Numbered from the stretch's first letter, positions 16,634 through 25,180 are shown. The stretch: 64,000 nucleotides of DNA from Flavobacterium flevense (GCF_900142775.1 NZ_FRCC01000003.1:62001-126000), one strand, 5' to 3'. Notes: generated by a model from the letters alone, not told the origin. Translations and numbers: made by a program.

Positions 16634-17611
16634 TTAAAATCCACACGGTTTCAAATGCAATCCTGTAGTCTCGTCTAATCCAAACATTAAATTCATGTTT
16701 TGAATTGCCTGACCAGAGGCGCCTTTTAATAAATTATCAATTGTTGATGTTATTAAAACCCGGTTTCCTTTTTTCAATAAACTAATAATACATTTGTTCG
16801 TTTGTACTACCTGCTTCATGTTGATGTTAGTAGTTGTAACGGTTACAAACGGTTGATCAGCATAAAAAGCTTCGTATTTAGCCACTAAATCTTCTAAACT
16901 TTCTTCTGATTTTGTATATAATGTTGCAAAAATTCCTCTTGGAAAATCACCTCTGTTGGGAACAAAAATTAATTCGTCACTATACGAAGCCTGCAATTGA
17001 TTGATGCTTTGATTGATTTCGCCCAAGTGTTGGTGTTCAAATGCTTTGTAATGAGAGAAGTTGTTGTTTCTCCAGCTAAAATGAGAAGTGGCAGCTAAAC
17101 CAACTCCGGCACCGGTACTTCCTGTTGTGGCATTGATGTGAACATCATCATTCAATAATCCATCAGCTGCTAATGGCAGTAAAGCCAGTTGGATAGCGGT
17201 AGCAAAACAACCTGGATTAGCAATATAATTCGCTTTTTTAATATCGGATTTGTTGAGTTCAGGCAAGCCGTAAACAAATGTTTTTCCGTCAAATACTTTG
17301 TCTTTTGTCAAACGGAAATCGTTTCCTAAATCGATGATTTTTGTGTTGTCAGAGAATTTATTGTTCTCTAAAAACGAAATTGATTTTCCGTGACCCAGAC
17401 ATAAGAAAAGTACATCTACATTAGGATTAACGGTATCAGTAAAATTCATTTCGATATCACCCATCAAATCCTGATGTGCAATTGAAAGTGGTTTTCCGGC
17501 GTTGGTTGTACTATACACAAAATCCAATTTAGCATTAGGGTGGAACATTAATATTCTAATTAATTCTCCTGCTGTGTATCCTGAACCTCCAATTATTCCA
17601 ATAGTAATCAT
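16634..17611 (-). CDS. argC: N-acyl-gamma-glutamyl-phosphate reductase
   Basis: The 325-residue enzyme has an N-terminal Rossmann motif IGIIGGSGYTAGELIRIL and the catalytic cysteine in YIANPGCFATAIQLAL (Cys135). STGAGVGLAATSHFSWR and the downstream FEHQHLGEI complete the active-site blocks. It reduces N-acylglutamyl phosphate to the semialdehyde with NADPH. It is encoded between argG and argD. The gap to argG carries a 17-base inverted repeat and a TAGCCC repeat copy. The protein ends in repeat DNA: the CCCTCCCC hairpin lies 13 bases beyond the stop. Confidence 0.96.
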   Translation of the reverse strand: MITIGIIGGSGYTAGELIRILMFHPNAKLDFVYSTTNAGKPLSIAHQDLMGDIEMNFTDTVNPNVDVLFLCLGHGKSISFLENNKFSDNTKIIDLGNDFRLTKDKVFDGKTFVYGLPELNKSDIKKANYIANPGCFATAIQLALLPLAADGLLNDDVHINATTGSTGAGVGLAATSHFSWRNNNFSHYKAFEHQHLGEINQSINQLQASYSDELIFVPNRGDFPRGIFATLYTKSEESLEDLVAKYEAFYADQPFVTVTTTNINMKQVVQTNKCIISLLKKGNRVLITSTIDNLLKGASGQAIQNMNLMFGLDETTGLHLKPCGF

Positions 17612-17631
17612 AATCTTTATTTTTTTATTGA

Positions 17632-17684
17632 ACCATTAAGAAATTAAGGTTATTAAGCTTAATGAAACTTAATTTCTTAATGGT
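17632..17684. repeat. Inverted repeat ACCATTAAGAAATTAAG (short spacer copy)
   Basis: The arms 17632-17648 and 17668-17684 are perfect 17-base inverted copies with a 19-base spacer. They sit just upstream of the argC start. The same arms recur at 53236-53380 with a longer spacer. Confidence 0.85.
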
Positions 17685-17764
17685 TTAAAATTGTGTTTAA
17701 GTTTTAGATAAAACTCAGACTTTTTTAATTTGAAAACATTCTTAAAAAGCAAAATGTTTCTTTT

Positions 17765-17828
17765 TAGCCCCGATTGCAGTGAAAATCCTTTTCCTTTTTT
17801 AAGGAAAAGATTGAAACGGAAAGCGGGA
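17765..17828 (+). repeat. Dispersed hairpin repeat, TAGCCC family (copy 4)
   Basis: TAGCCCCGATTGCAGTGAAA, a CCTTTTCCTT / AAGGAAAAG stem, then GATTGAAACGGAAAGCGGGA. It lies in the argG-argC gap, downstream of argG. Confidence 0.8.
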
Positions 17829-17879
17829 CGATTGTTTCCTATAAAGCAAATGTTTCTGCTCCAGAGAAAACTTTATATG

Positions 17880-19073
17880 CTATTCGTAAGTTTCATTGTT
17901 TACAGATGAAAATATGTTTTGAGCATTACCTAAAATTTTGATAAATCCTTTAGCGTCATCTGAAGTCCAGGCATTGTTCATTTCGCCATACTGACCAAAA
18001 CCGGTATTCATTAAATCATTTTCAGATTCGATTCCGTCTAATGAAAAATGATACGGTTTCAACGAAACAAAAACTTTTCCGTTTACTGTTTTTTGAGTAT
18101 CCTCAAGGAAAGACTCGATGTTACGCATTACAGGATCTAAAAATTGACCTTCATGGAATAACATTCCGTACCAGTTGCCCAATTGTTCTTTCCAGTATTG
18201 TTGCCATTTTCCAAGTGTATGCTTTTCTAATAAATGGTGCGCTTTGATGATGATAAGCGGAGCAGCAGCTTCAAAACCAACTCTTCCTTTGATCCCGATA
18301 ATAGTATCACCCACGTGAGTATCCCTGCCGATAGCATAAGCACTGGCTAATTTTTCAAGTGCTACAATATTATTCGAAGGTTTATCAGCTACACCGTTTA
18401 CGGCTACTAATTGGCCGCCTTTGAATTCTAAAGTTACTTTTTCTTCTCCTTCTTTCGTTAATTGAGAAGGATACGCTTCACTTGGTAAAGACTGGTGAGA
18501 AGTTAAGGTTTCTTTTCCGCCTACACTTGTTCCCCAAAGTCCTTTATTGATAGAATATTGTGCTTTTTCCCAGGAATAATGCACGCCGTTTTTAGACAGA
18601 TAATCTACTTCTTCCTGACGAGATAATTTCAAGTCACGAATAGGAGTGATGATTTCGATTTCCGGAGCAATAGTCTGGAAAATTAGGTCAAAACGAATTT
18701 GGTCATTTCCGGCACCGGTACTTCCGTGTGCGATGGCACTTGCGCCAACCGATTTTGCATATTTTATAGCTTCAATTGCCTGAAAAACTCTTTCAGCACT
18801 TACTGATAGTGGATAAGTATTGTTTTTTAGAACATTACCATAAATCAAATATTTAATGGCTTTGTCGTAATATTTGTCTAAAATAGTCAGGTTAGCGTGT
18901 TTAGCGCTTCCCAATTCGTAGGCTCTGTCTTCAATCGCTTTTAATTCGGCATCATCAAAACCTCCTGTATTAATTAATACGGTGTGAACTTCATATCCTT
19001 TTTCATTTTTTAGATATTTAAGGCAATATGAGGTGTCTAAACCTCCACTATAAGCTAATACAACTTTTTTCAT
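17880..19073 (-). CDS. argG: Argininosuccinate synthase
   Basis: A 397-residue ATP-dependent ligase joining citrulline and aspartate. The PP-loop VVLAYSGGLDTSYCLKYL is at residues 3-20, and STGAGNDQIRFDL plus YSINKGLWGTSVGGKET are conserved substrate-binding segments. In this pathway order, citrulline is produced by ArgE from N-acylcitrulline. It is encoded 37 bases after a GNAT acyltransferase gene, and this pair heads the arginine block. Confidence 0.96.
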   Translation of the reverse strand: MKKVVLAYSGGLDTSYCLKYLKNEKGYEVHTVLINTGGFDDAELKAIEDRAYELGSAKHANLTILDKYYDKAIKYLIYGNVLKNNTYPLSVSAERVFQAIEAIKYAKSVGASAIAHGSTGAGNDQIRFDLIFQTIAPEIEIITPIRDLKLSRQEEVDYLSKNGVHYSWEKAQYSINKGLWGTSVGGKETLTSHQSLPSEAYPSQLTKEGEEKVTLEFKGGQLVAVNGVADKPSNNIVALEKLASAYAIGRDTHVGDTIIGIKGRVGFEAAAPLIIIKAHHLLEKHTLGKWQQYWKEQLGNWYGMLFHEGQFLDPVMRNIESFLEDTQKTVNGKVFVSLKPYHFSLDGIESENDLMNTGFGQYGEMNNAWTSDDAKGFIKILGNAQNIFSSVNNETYE

Positions 19074-19110
19074 TTTTGTAACTATTATATATGCTATCCG
19101 CTTTTGGCTT

Positions 19111-19776
19111 TTAGCTGATTAGATTTAATTTTTTAAATAATTTGACATATTCGTCTTTATTCTCTAAAAACAAAGCTTGTTTGATTTTCTTTAAACGATT
19201 CCAAATCCGGACATTGAAAGGATGTTTAGGCGGATCTTTAGGTTTTTCGGCAGGATCATAAAGCATTCCTGTACACAAACACATTTTGTAATCTTTACTT
19301 TTTAAGATTTCAAAATTAGTACAGGTTTTACAGCCGGACCAAAAGGTAGGATCGCTGGTTAACTCAGAAAAAGGCACGGGTTTGTATCCTAAATCAGAAT
19401 TAATTTTCATCACCGCTAAACCGGTTGTGATTCCAAAAACTTTAGCACCCGGATATTTTTTTAAGGAATAATCAAATACGAAGGTCTTTATTTTTTTGGC
19501 TAAGCCTAAATTTCTAAAATCAGGATGTACAATCAATCCGGAGTGAGCAACAAATTGTCCGTGTTGCCAACTTTCGATATAGCAGAAACCTGCAAAGTCA
19601 CCGTTTTTATCTAATGCGATAACGGCATCCCTTTTTTCCATTTTTTTCTGGACATATTCAGGAGTTCTTTTTGCAATTCCGGTTCCTCTCAATAGGGCAG
19701 ACGCTTCTATCGTATCACAAATAATTTGCGCATACTTAAAATGTTCTTCCTGAGCTATAACAATAGAGATATTCAT
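19111..19776 (-). CDS. GNAT acyltransferase, candidate N-acylglutamate synthase
   Basis: The 221-residue protein has the GNAT acyl-CoA motif region LIVHPDFRNLGLAKKIKTFVFDYS and an N-terminal beta-alpha start. After the GNAT core it carries a cysteine cluster WSGCKTCTNFEIL…YKMCLCTGMLY and a basic tail. It begins the run that continues with argG and the other arginine genes. No ArgA or ArgJ is present in the window, so this is the best candidate for the first step, N-acetyl- or N-succinylglutamate synthesis. The position is directly seen; the enzymatic role is inference from context and from similar genes next to argG in other Bacteroidetes. The cysteines may bind metal or form a regulatory site. 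Confidence 0.75.
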   Translation of the reverse strand: MNISIVIAQEEHFKYAQIICDTIEASALLRGTGIAKRTPEYVQKKMEKRDAVIALDKNGDFAGFCYIESWQHGQFVAHSGLIVHPDFRNLGLAKKIKTFVFDYSLKKYPGAKVFGITTGLAVMKINSDLGYKPVPFSELTSDPTFWSGCKTCTNFEILKSKDYKMCLCTGMLYDPAEKPKDPPKHPFNVRIWNRLKKIKQALFLENKDEYVKLFKKLNLIS

Positions 19777-20206
19777 TTCAAAAGATGAATTTTGGGTTAA
19801 AAAAAGTTGAATAATTATATTTTAGTTTTGAACCTTTTTTGAAATTGCTTGCAAAATTAACATAATAAAACCAACAAGAAAAAATGTAGGAATATAAAAT
19901 AAATAAAATTTCACTTTCTGGATATATAAACCCAACGGATAACGGCTGTAATTTCAATGTGGTACTAATAAAATAATGAATATAATAAAACAAAAACATT
20001 TTTAGATACTATACAAGTATCCGTACTTCGGGCGAAGTAACTGGTTTGTCTATCCGTGACAATGTAGTAATATGTACACTTTTGTAATTCATTGCAGCAA
20101 AAGTAAGCATATTTTTGAAACTGAACACGGTTTTACAATTTATTTTAACATTTGGATACTCAGTTTAAATAGTTTAAATCTATTACAGATTACTCCGTAG
20201 GGTGGA
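19777..20206 (-). promoter_or_regulatory. Leader/promoter region of the arginine block
   Basis: There is no convincing gene in 430 bases. Two minus-strand -7 boxes are visible: TACTTTTG (20105-20098, with TTC 17 bases upstream) and TAATTTTG (19859-19852). The first would give an unusually long leader of about 320 bases. That leader contains a hairpin TACTTCG-GG-CGAAGTA (20024-20039) next to GATAC-N7-GTATC. A 73-codon AT-rich open frame (19999-19778) is probably chance. A regulatory leader for arginine control is possible but not shown. Confidence 0.45.
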
Positions 20207-21391
20207 TTAATTACTAAATTTGTTTTTAGTAAAAATGTCTTTTAATCTCAGTTTTAAATCTTCTCCGGTGTTGTAAACCATTTGTTCATTGCTGGGAAAC
20301 GGAACTAATTTTCGATTAAAATAAGAGTAATAAGCTTCTTCAGTAGCTCTTTTATCACCTTTGTAAGTTGCATAATCATTCCTGAAAACAGATTCAGAGG
20401 CTAAAGGAAAACTTTGTAAAAGCTGTTTGTTTTTATAATCAATATAATCCACATTGGCATTAATCTGACATGCTTTAAACTGATTAAATTCTCTTATTCT
20501 GATGACAATGGTTTTTAAATTATCCACTTTAATCACTTTTCCAAGGCTGTCTTTTACCTGCTTTCCGTTTTTATCTAAAAGATCTTTTAGACCATCTTTT
20601 ATTATTTTTTCTTTAACAAATTCCTTTTCTTTAATTTGTTCCGGCGTGATATTGATGGCTTTAAAATTAACAATAATCTGGTAGTCATAGTGCACCTGAT
20701 TTTGAAAAGTATTGTGATAAACGGTCCATTTATCATTCATCCCAAAAGTGTTAAAATCCAATAAATCATTTTGCAAAGCCACAGGAATAACCATATTAGT
20801 CTGATTGCGCAATGCTACATTTACATAATACCTTCCTTTGTTCAGTGCTTCTTGCTGAAGTTGTAAGCTGTTGCTGTAGTTAGGATTAATCTGATTCAGA
20901 TATTCTAAATCGTCATACGCTTTTCTGATTTGCATTTTATCGGAAGATTTTAATAATGCCACACTATTAGCATATAAAAACTTAGATAAGGCAGTTTTAC
21001 TTTCTGCAATTTGTTTGTTATAATTATCGAATGGAAATTTGGCATTCTTACCTTCTTTTAGAAATTTTAAAGGAAGCAAAGGTTTGATTTTTTCCTGTCT
21101 GTTGTTTAACAGAGCATAAGTATTAAAAATTTTCTCCAGATTCAATGGATTTTTCTCCTGTTCTAAAAGGTTTAAACTGTTTAAATCTCTTTCTTTTGCT
21201 TTTGCAAAAGCTTCTTCGAGTAAATAAACATAATCCTGATTTCCTTTCTTGTCTTTATTGGAACGCAAATTATAAATGGCATTATCAATGGCTTCGTCAT
21301 AATTGCCGGAAGTCAGCAGGTTTCGGGTTTGTTTTACACCACAAGAAGTAATAAAAAGGATGCTTATAAAGAGGAGTAATTGTTTTTTCAT
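20207..21391 (-). CDS. Outer-membrane or periplasmic lipoprotein of unknown function
   Basis: 394 residues starting MKKQLLLFISILFITSCG: a signal peptide with a lipobox, acylation expected at Cys17. The next part (about 20-160) is helical, with NLLTSGNYDEAIDNAIYNL resembling one TPR hairpin; the C-terminal half is beta-rich (YYVNVALRNQTNM, YQIIVNFKAINITPEQIKEKEF). No catalytic motif was recognised. The longest frame begins far upstream at 21655, inside the NagP-like gene; the ATG at 21391 was chosen because it starts a proper lipoprotein signal and a TATATTTG box lies 16 bases before it. It is transcribed toward the arginine block but separated from it by 430 bases. Confidence 0.75.
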   Translation of the reverse strand: MKKQLLLFISILFITSCGVKQTRNLLTSGNYDEAIDNAIYNLRSNKDKKGNQDYVYLLEEAFAKAKERDLNSLNLLEQEKNPLNLEKIFNTYALLNNRQEKIKPLLPLKFLKEGKNAKFPFDNYNKQIAESKTALSKFLYANSVALLKSSDKMQIRKAYDDLEYLNQINPNYSNSLQLQQEALNKGRYYVNVALRNQTNMVIPVALQNDLLDFNTFGMNDKWTVYHNTFQNQVHYDYQIIVNFKAINITPEQIKEKEFVKEKIIKDGLKDLLDKNGKQVKDSLGKVIKVDNLKTIVIRIREFNQFKACQINANVDYIDYKNKQLLQSFPLASESVFRNDYATYKGDKRATEEAYYSYFNRKLVPFPSNEQMVYNTGEDLKLRLKDIFTKNKFSN

Positions 21392-21406
21392 TTTCAAAAT
21401 TTTGAA

Positions 21407-21414
21407 CAAATATA
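21407..21414 (-). promoter_or_regulatory. -7 box for the lipoprotein gene
   Basis: TATATTTG on the minus strand fits TAnnTTTG and lies 16 bases upstream of the chosen ATG. A matching -33 TTG was not found. Confidence 0.4.
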
Positions 21415-21467
21415 TTTTTAAAAAAGCAATTAATCTATAATTTAAATCCCGAATCTGGTTTTCAAAC

Positions 21468-21504
21468 AAAAAAGTCACCAAAAATAAATTTTGATGACTT
21501 TTTT
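21468..21504 (-). terminator. Terminator after the NagP-like transporter gene
   Basis: The arms AAAAAAGTCA and TGACTTTTTT flank a 17-base loop. A- and T-runs make it work on either strand. It lies 22 bases beyond the transporter stop. Confidence 0.75.
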
Positions 21505-21525
21505 GAATACTATAATAAAGCTTTT

Positions 21526-22995
21526 CTAGTGAGCTCCACCTTCGGTTTCGACATGAAAAACACCTTGTTTTTTTAGAATCCTTGGACAGTAAAAACCATA
21601 AAAACCTAAATAGGCAAATCCTAAAAGCGGTACAATATAAGAGAAATGAGTCCATGAAATCCCCATAATTCCTTCGGGATTACTTAAATCAATATCACAT
21701 ATTCCTCCCTGAATCAATGGAATTATACCACCTCCCAGAATCATCATAATCAGAAAAGAAGATGCTTTTCCGGTATTTTTTCCTAAACCAGCAATGGCTA
21801 AGTCAAAGATAGAAGGCCACATAATGGATAAGAACAATCCGCCGGAGATAAAAAAGAACATTGCAATTTCTTTATCGGGACAAACTAATCCAATAAACAT
21901 CATTAGTAAGCCTGAAATCCCATACAGCATTAGCGTTTTTCCGGCATTTTTTCCGCCAATAAAACTAACAAATATGAAAATCAAGATCCAAACCGGATAG
22001 ATATAAAAAGCAGAAACATCGTGTTGCGCAAAAATATTGGCAAAAATAATAACTCCAAAAGCCAGAGCAGGTACGATGAATTTAAGAGCTGTATTTACCA
22101 TTTTAGAAGTATTAAATACGTTGACTCCTCCATTCCAGCGACCAATCATTAAACTCCCCCAATACAAAGCGATAAAAGGAGGGATGGCTTCTTCTAAAAT
22201 ATTTCCAAATTCACGAGTGTGTAATAAAGCCGGAAGATTACTGATGATGGTTACTTCGGTACCTACGTAAATAAAAATGGCAAGCATTCCTAAATACAAT
22301 TGTGGATAATCCATAATGCTGAAATTTTTATGACCATCCTCAATTTTAGCTTCCTCTTCTTTAACCGGATCTTCAATTTTAGATAACAGCATAAAAATAG
22401 CTACCAGAATAAAAGCCAATCCAAGGATTATAAAGGGAAGTTTGATGTCTTCAAGAGAAAGCGTTGTGTTTTTATTGTCACCCATTCCAAATAAAGCGAT
22501 ACCAAGTAAAATAGCACCAATAGTGGTTCCGAATGAATTAACTCCTCCGGCTAATGTTAATCGGTGTGCTCCGGTTACAGGACTTCCCATTTTTATAGCT
22601 AACGGATTAGCTACAATTTGCTGGATTGAAAAACCTAATCCAACCGTAAAAAGGGCTGTTAAAAAGAACGGGAAACTTTGCATAGTTGCTGCAGGAACAA
22701 ACAGGAAGGAACCAAATGCTGAAAGCATTAATCCGGCAGCCAGTGTTTTTTTGTATCCAAATCTTTGTAATACATCAGACTTTAAGGATATCAGGAAAAA
22801 AATTAAAGAACCCACAAAATACGCGGCATAAAAAGCCCAGGCTACTAATTGTGACTGAACTTGGGATAAAGTAAATACTTTTTTAAAGACAGGTATTAAA
22901 ATGTCATTGGCGGAGCCCACAAAGCCCCAGAAAAAAAATACGGTTACAAGGGAGATAAATTGTCCCCATTTGGTTTGTGAATTTTCAGAATTCAT
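21526..22995 (-). CDS. nagP: FucP/NagP-type sugar:H+ symporter (MFS)
   Basis: 489 residues, mostly hydrophobic, with about 12 membrane segments. It opens with GQFISLVTVFFFWGFVGSAN and ILIPVFKKVF, the signature start of the fucose:H+ symporter family (FHS). Bacteroidetes members include glucose/galactose and N-acetylglucosamine transporters. Here the neighbours (SusCD, NagB fusion, two GH20 enzymes) point to N-acetylglucosamine uptake across the inner membrane; substrate is inferred from context. Its upstream region has two AACGAC repeats 21 bases apart and a 13-base inverted repeat. An 11-base motif there recurs before susC. Confidence 0.85.
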   Translation of the reverse strand: MNSENSQTKWGQFISLVTVFFFWGFVGSANDILIPVFKKVFTLSQVQSQLVAWAFYAAYFVGSLIFFLISLKSDVLQRFGYKKTLAAGLMLSAFGSFLFVPAATMQSFPFFLTALFTVGLGFSIQQIVANPLAIKMGSPVTGAHRLTLAGGVNSFGTTIGAILLGIALFGMGDNKNTTLSLEDIKLPFIILGLAFILVAIFMLLSKIEDPVKEEEAKIEDGHKNFSIMDYPQLYLGMLAIFIYVGTEVTIISNLPALLHTREFGNILEEAIPPFIALYWGSLMIGRWNGGVNVFNTSKMVNTALKFIVPALAFGVIIFANIFAQHDVSAFYIYPVWILIFIFVSFIGGKNAGKTLMLYGISGLLMMFIGLVCPDKEIAMFFFISGGLFLSIMWPSIFDLAIAGLGKNTGKASSFLIMMILGGGIIPLIQGGICDIDLSNPEGIMGISWTHFSYIVPLLGFAYLGFYGFYCPRILKKQGVFHVETEGGAH

Positions 22996-23025
22996 AATTT
23001 TTAAGGTGTTATTTTTAGGTATGTG

Positions 23026-23071
23026 TTTTTTAGTTGCCGTAAATGTATGTTTTTAGTAGGCAACTAAAAAA
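23026..23071. promoter_or_regulatory. 13-bp inverted repeat in the nagP leader
   Basis: TTTTTTAGTTGCC (23026-23038) and GGCAACTAAAAAA (23059-23071) are perfect inverted copies 20 bases apart, 31-76 bases upstream of the transporter ATG. T-run first and A-run last on both strands, so it is not a terminator. It is either an operator or an mRNA hairpin. Confidence 0.55.
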
Positions 23072-23100
23072 TAATTTATACATAACACCTGAATAAAAAT

Positions 23101-23130
23101 ACGAACGACATTTTTTAAGATATAAACGAC
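23101..23130 (-). promoter_or_regulatory. Candidate LytTR-type direct repeat before nagP
   Basis: On the minus strand, GTCGTTTAT and GTCGTTCGT begin exactly 21 bases apart (AACGAC at 23125-23130 and 23104-23109 on the plus strand). LytTR regulators bind direct repeats about two helical turns apart. ATGTCGTTCGT recurs upstream of susC at 25081-25091. Confidence 0.5.
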
Positions 23131-23179
23131 CTGAATTAATTAAAAAAATGCTGAAAATACTATAGCTGAAGCAAGATTT

Positions 23180-23887
23180 TTATTCTAAAATTCTGCTCTT
23201 TACGTCTTTACTGTAGTTTCTCCCGATGGGTAATGTAAAGTTCATAATCTGGATTCGGTTTCCTTCTATAAATTTAATTTTATTTAATGCAATTGTATAT
23301 GATTTGTGAATGCGGGCAAATTGATCTTCGGGTAATTCTTCAGACAATGAAGTTAATGATCTGTGCGTAATATAAGTTTTATCGGTTGTAACCACCTTTA
23401 TGTATTCTTTCATTCCTTCGATAAAAAGAATATCATCAATAAAAATTTTCACCATTTTTTTATCCACCTTAAGAAACAGGTGTGGTTCAACTCTGAAATT
23501 TTCAACTTTAATATTGCTTTTAAAATTAATTTCAGTCATGATTTTGTTAATACACTTTATGAATCGTGGTAGCGGAATAGGTTTTACCAGATAATCTAAA
23601 ACATCCAGGTCATAACTTTCGGCAGCAAACTCTCTAAATGCAGTGGTGATAATAATTTTGATTTTGTTCTTGTTTTCAATTAATTTAACAAGTTCAAATC
23701 CGGTCATCATAGGCATATTAATATCTAAGAATATCACATCTACAGCATTGTTGTTAATGTAATCCAGACCCATTATGGAGTTTGTAAATGTAGCGACGAT
23801 TTCAAAATCAGGAAAATTACTAAAATAATTCTGCATCACTTTCATAGCAAGTGGTTCATCATCTATTATAACACATTTAATTTTCAT
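23180..23887 (-). CDS. LytTR-family response regulator
   Basis: 235 residues. The receiver domain (1-120) has CVIIDDEPLAM (acidic pair), VIFLDINMPMMTGFEL with the phospho-accepting Asp, and TTAFREFAAESYDLD then YLVKPI with the conserved Lys. A LytTR DNA-binding domain follows (about 135-235): LFLKVDKKMVKIFIDDILFI, EYIKVVTTDKTY, FARIHKSYTIALNKI. The start codon overlaps the stop of the upstream kinase gene (ATGA), so the pair is co-translated. The pair lies between the transporter and susC, divergent from the latter, so it probably senses the amino-sugar state and controls this locus. Confidence 0.93.
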   Translation of the reverse strand: MKIKCVIIDDEPLAMKVMQNYFSNFPDFEIVATFTNSIMGLDYINNNAVDVIFLDINMPMMTGFELVKLIENKNKIKIIITTAFREFAAESYDLDVLDYLVKPIPLPRFIKCINKIMTEINFKSNIKVENFRVEPHLFLKVDKKMVKIFIDDILFIEGMKEYIKVVTTDKTYITHRSLTSLSEELPEDQFARIHKSYTIALNKIKFIEGNRIQIMNFTLPIGRNYSKDVKSRILE

Positions 23888-24930
23888 TTTTGAAGTGGTA
23901 TTTGCAGGTTAACAATGTAGTAATTAAACTTAATTTTTTGTTCCAATGTGTAATTGTTTTTAAAAATTAATTTTAATCTCTTTCTGGTGTTTGTTAATCC
24001 AATTCCGTTAGTAGATTTAGTATTTTCCGATTGCATAAAATTATTGATGATTACAAAATCTAATATATTGTCATTAATGATTTTAAAATTAATTCGGATA
24101 CTTAGATTTTTGTTGTTATATCCTCCATGTTTAAAAGCATTTTCTAAAAGTGTAATAAGTAAAAGCGGCGGGACTTTAACATTATCAACATTAGAATTAA
24201 TAGTAATGTTTACTTCGGCATTTTCAAAGCGGAGTTTTTCAATTTCGATATAATTTTGAATATAGTTTATTTCATGAATTAACAACGCATAGTTTTCTTT
24301 TTCAATACCATAAAGTACATATTCCATCAAACCGGAAAGCTTAAGAATAACATCAGGTACCTTATCTGATTTTTCTAATGAAAGCGCATAAAGGTTATTC
24401 AGGGTATTAAAGAAAAAATGAGGCTGAATCTGGTTTTTCAGGTATTTTAACTTAATCTTAAATTGTTCTTCTCTCAGAACTCTGTTTCGCTCTCTTTCTT
24501 TCAGCCATATTAACGTAAGATAAATAGAGGAAGCCATTGCAAGAACATATAATTCTCCTATACAAACCGCAATGATGTGATTGATTTCAAATGATTTGTA
24601 TTCTCTGTTGGCTTCAGGCCAAATATTATTGGATATCAAAGAATAAGTAAGACCTGTTTTTAGTAAATATACAACAAACAAACTCACTAAAAGCAATGCT
24701 ACATAGGTGATGTATTTGCCTTTTAAAACATAACGGGGAACTAAATAAAACAGGTTTAAGTATACCAGCGGAATATGGATAGAAAATTCAATAAGGTTTG
24801 AATTAAAAGAATATCCGTAATCATTAAAATAAGCACCCCAACGAAGAAAATTTAAAATAAAATAAATAGTCCAGAACCAAAAATGAAATTTAAATTTTAT
24901 GTCAAATTTTATATCTTTTATCTTACTCAT
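23884..24930 (-). CDS. LytS/YehU-type membrane histidine kinase
   Basis: 348 residues. Four membrane segments occupy the first half (FWFWTIYFILNFLRW near 18, a second near 50, a third near 75-90, a fourth near 115-140). The His_kinase domain (PF06580) follows with KNQIQPHFFFNTLNNLYAL, where the His after QP is phosphorylated. The ATPase part has LLLITLLENAFKHG and GIGLTNTRKRL. There is no periplasmic sensor domain, so the signal is probably sensed in the membrane or through a partner. It overlaps the LytTR regulator gene by ATGA. It is divergent from susC across a 250-base gap. Confidence 0.92.
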   Translation of the reverse strand: MSKIKDIKFDIKFKFHFWFWTIYFILNFLRWGAYFNDYGYSFNSNLIEFSIHIPLVYLNLFYLVPRYVLKGKYITYVALLLVSLFVVYLLKTGLTYSLISNNIWPEANREYKSFEINHIIAVCIGELYVLAMASSIYLTLIWLKERERNRVLREEQFKIKLKYLKNQIQPHFFFNTLNNLYALSLEKSDKVPDVILKLSGLMEYVLYGIEKENYALLIHEINYIQNYIEIEKLRFENAEVNITINSNVDNVKVPPLLLITLLENAFKHGGYNNKNLSIRINFKIINDNILDFVIINNFMQSENTKSTNGIGLTNTRKRLKLIFKNNYTLEQKIKFNYYIVNLQIPLQK

Positions 24931-25080
24931 TTCAAAAACAACTAAGTATTAAATTATTAAAAAAATTAAGTATTTGTTTGGGATTTGATAGCTAATATAG
25001 GATGTTTTATAATAGAACACATAAAAACAATTAAAAAGTTATAAAAAATAAATTATGATTATCCTGTCATAGATGGATTT

Positions 25081-25091
25081 ATGTCGTTCGT
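25081..25091 (+). promoter_or_regulatory. Shared motif ATGTCGTTCGT before susC
   Basis: The same 11 bases, in the same orientation relative to the gene, lie before nagP (23111-23101 on the minus strand). Distance to ATG is about 90 bases here and about 105 bases there. A weaker partner TGTCAT lies 17 bases upstream. This is a candidate LytTR regulator site. Confidence 0.5.
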
Positions 25092-25180
25092 TTAAAAAAA
25101 GATACTGTTGGTTTAATTTATTTTTTTTAACATTATCTTAAGAATAAATTTACCGCTATAACTAACAAAAATAAATAAAT

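Noticed and set aside
19778..19999. 73-codon frame before the GNAT gene
   Set aside because: AT-rich, Phe/Tyr/Ile-rich, no signal peptide or domain pattern, and in the likely leader region. A leader peptide without Arg codons would not explain arginine attenuation.
21392..21655. Upstream extension of the lipoprotein gene
   Set aside because: It overlaps the NagP-like gene, its terminator and a -7 box, and would bury the lipobox signal peptide.
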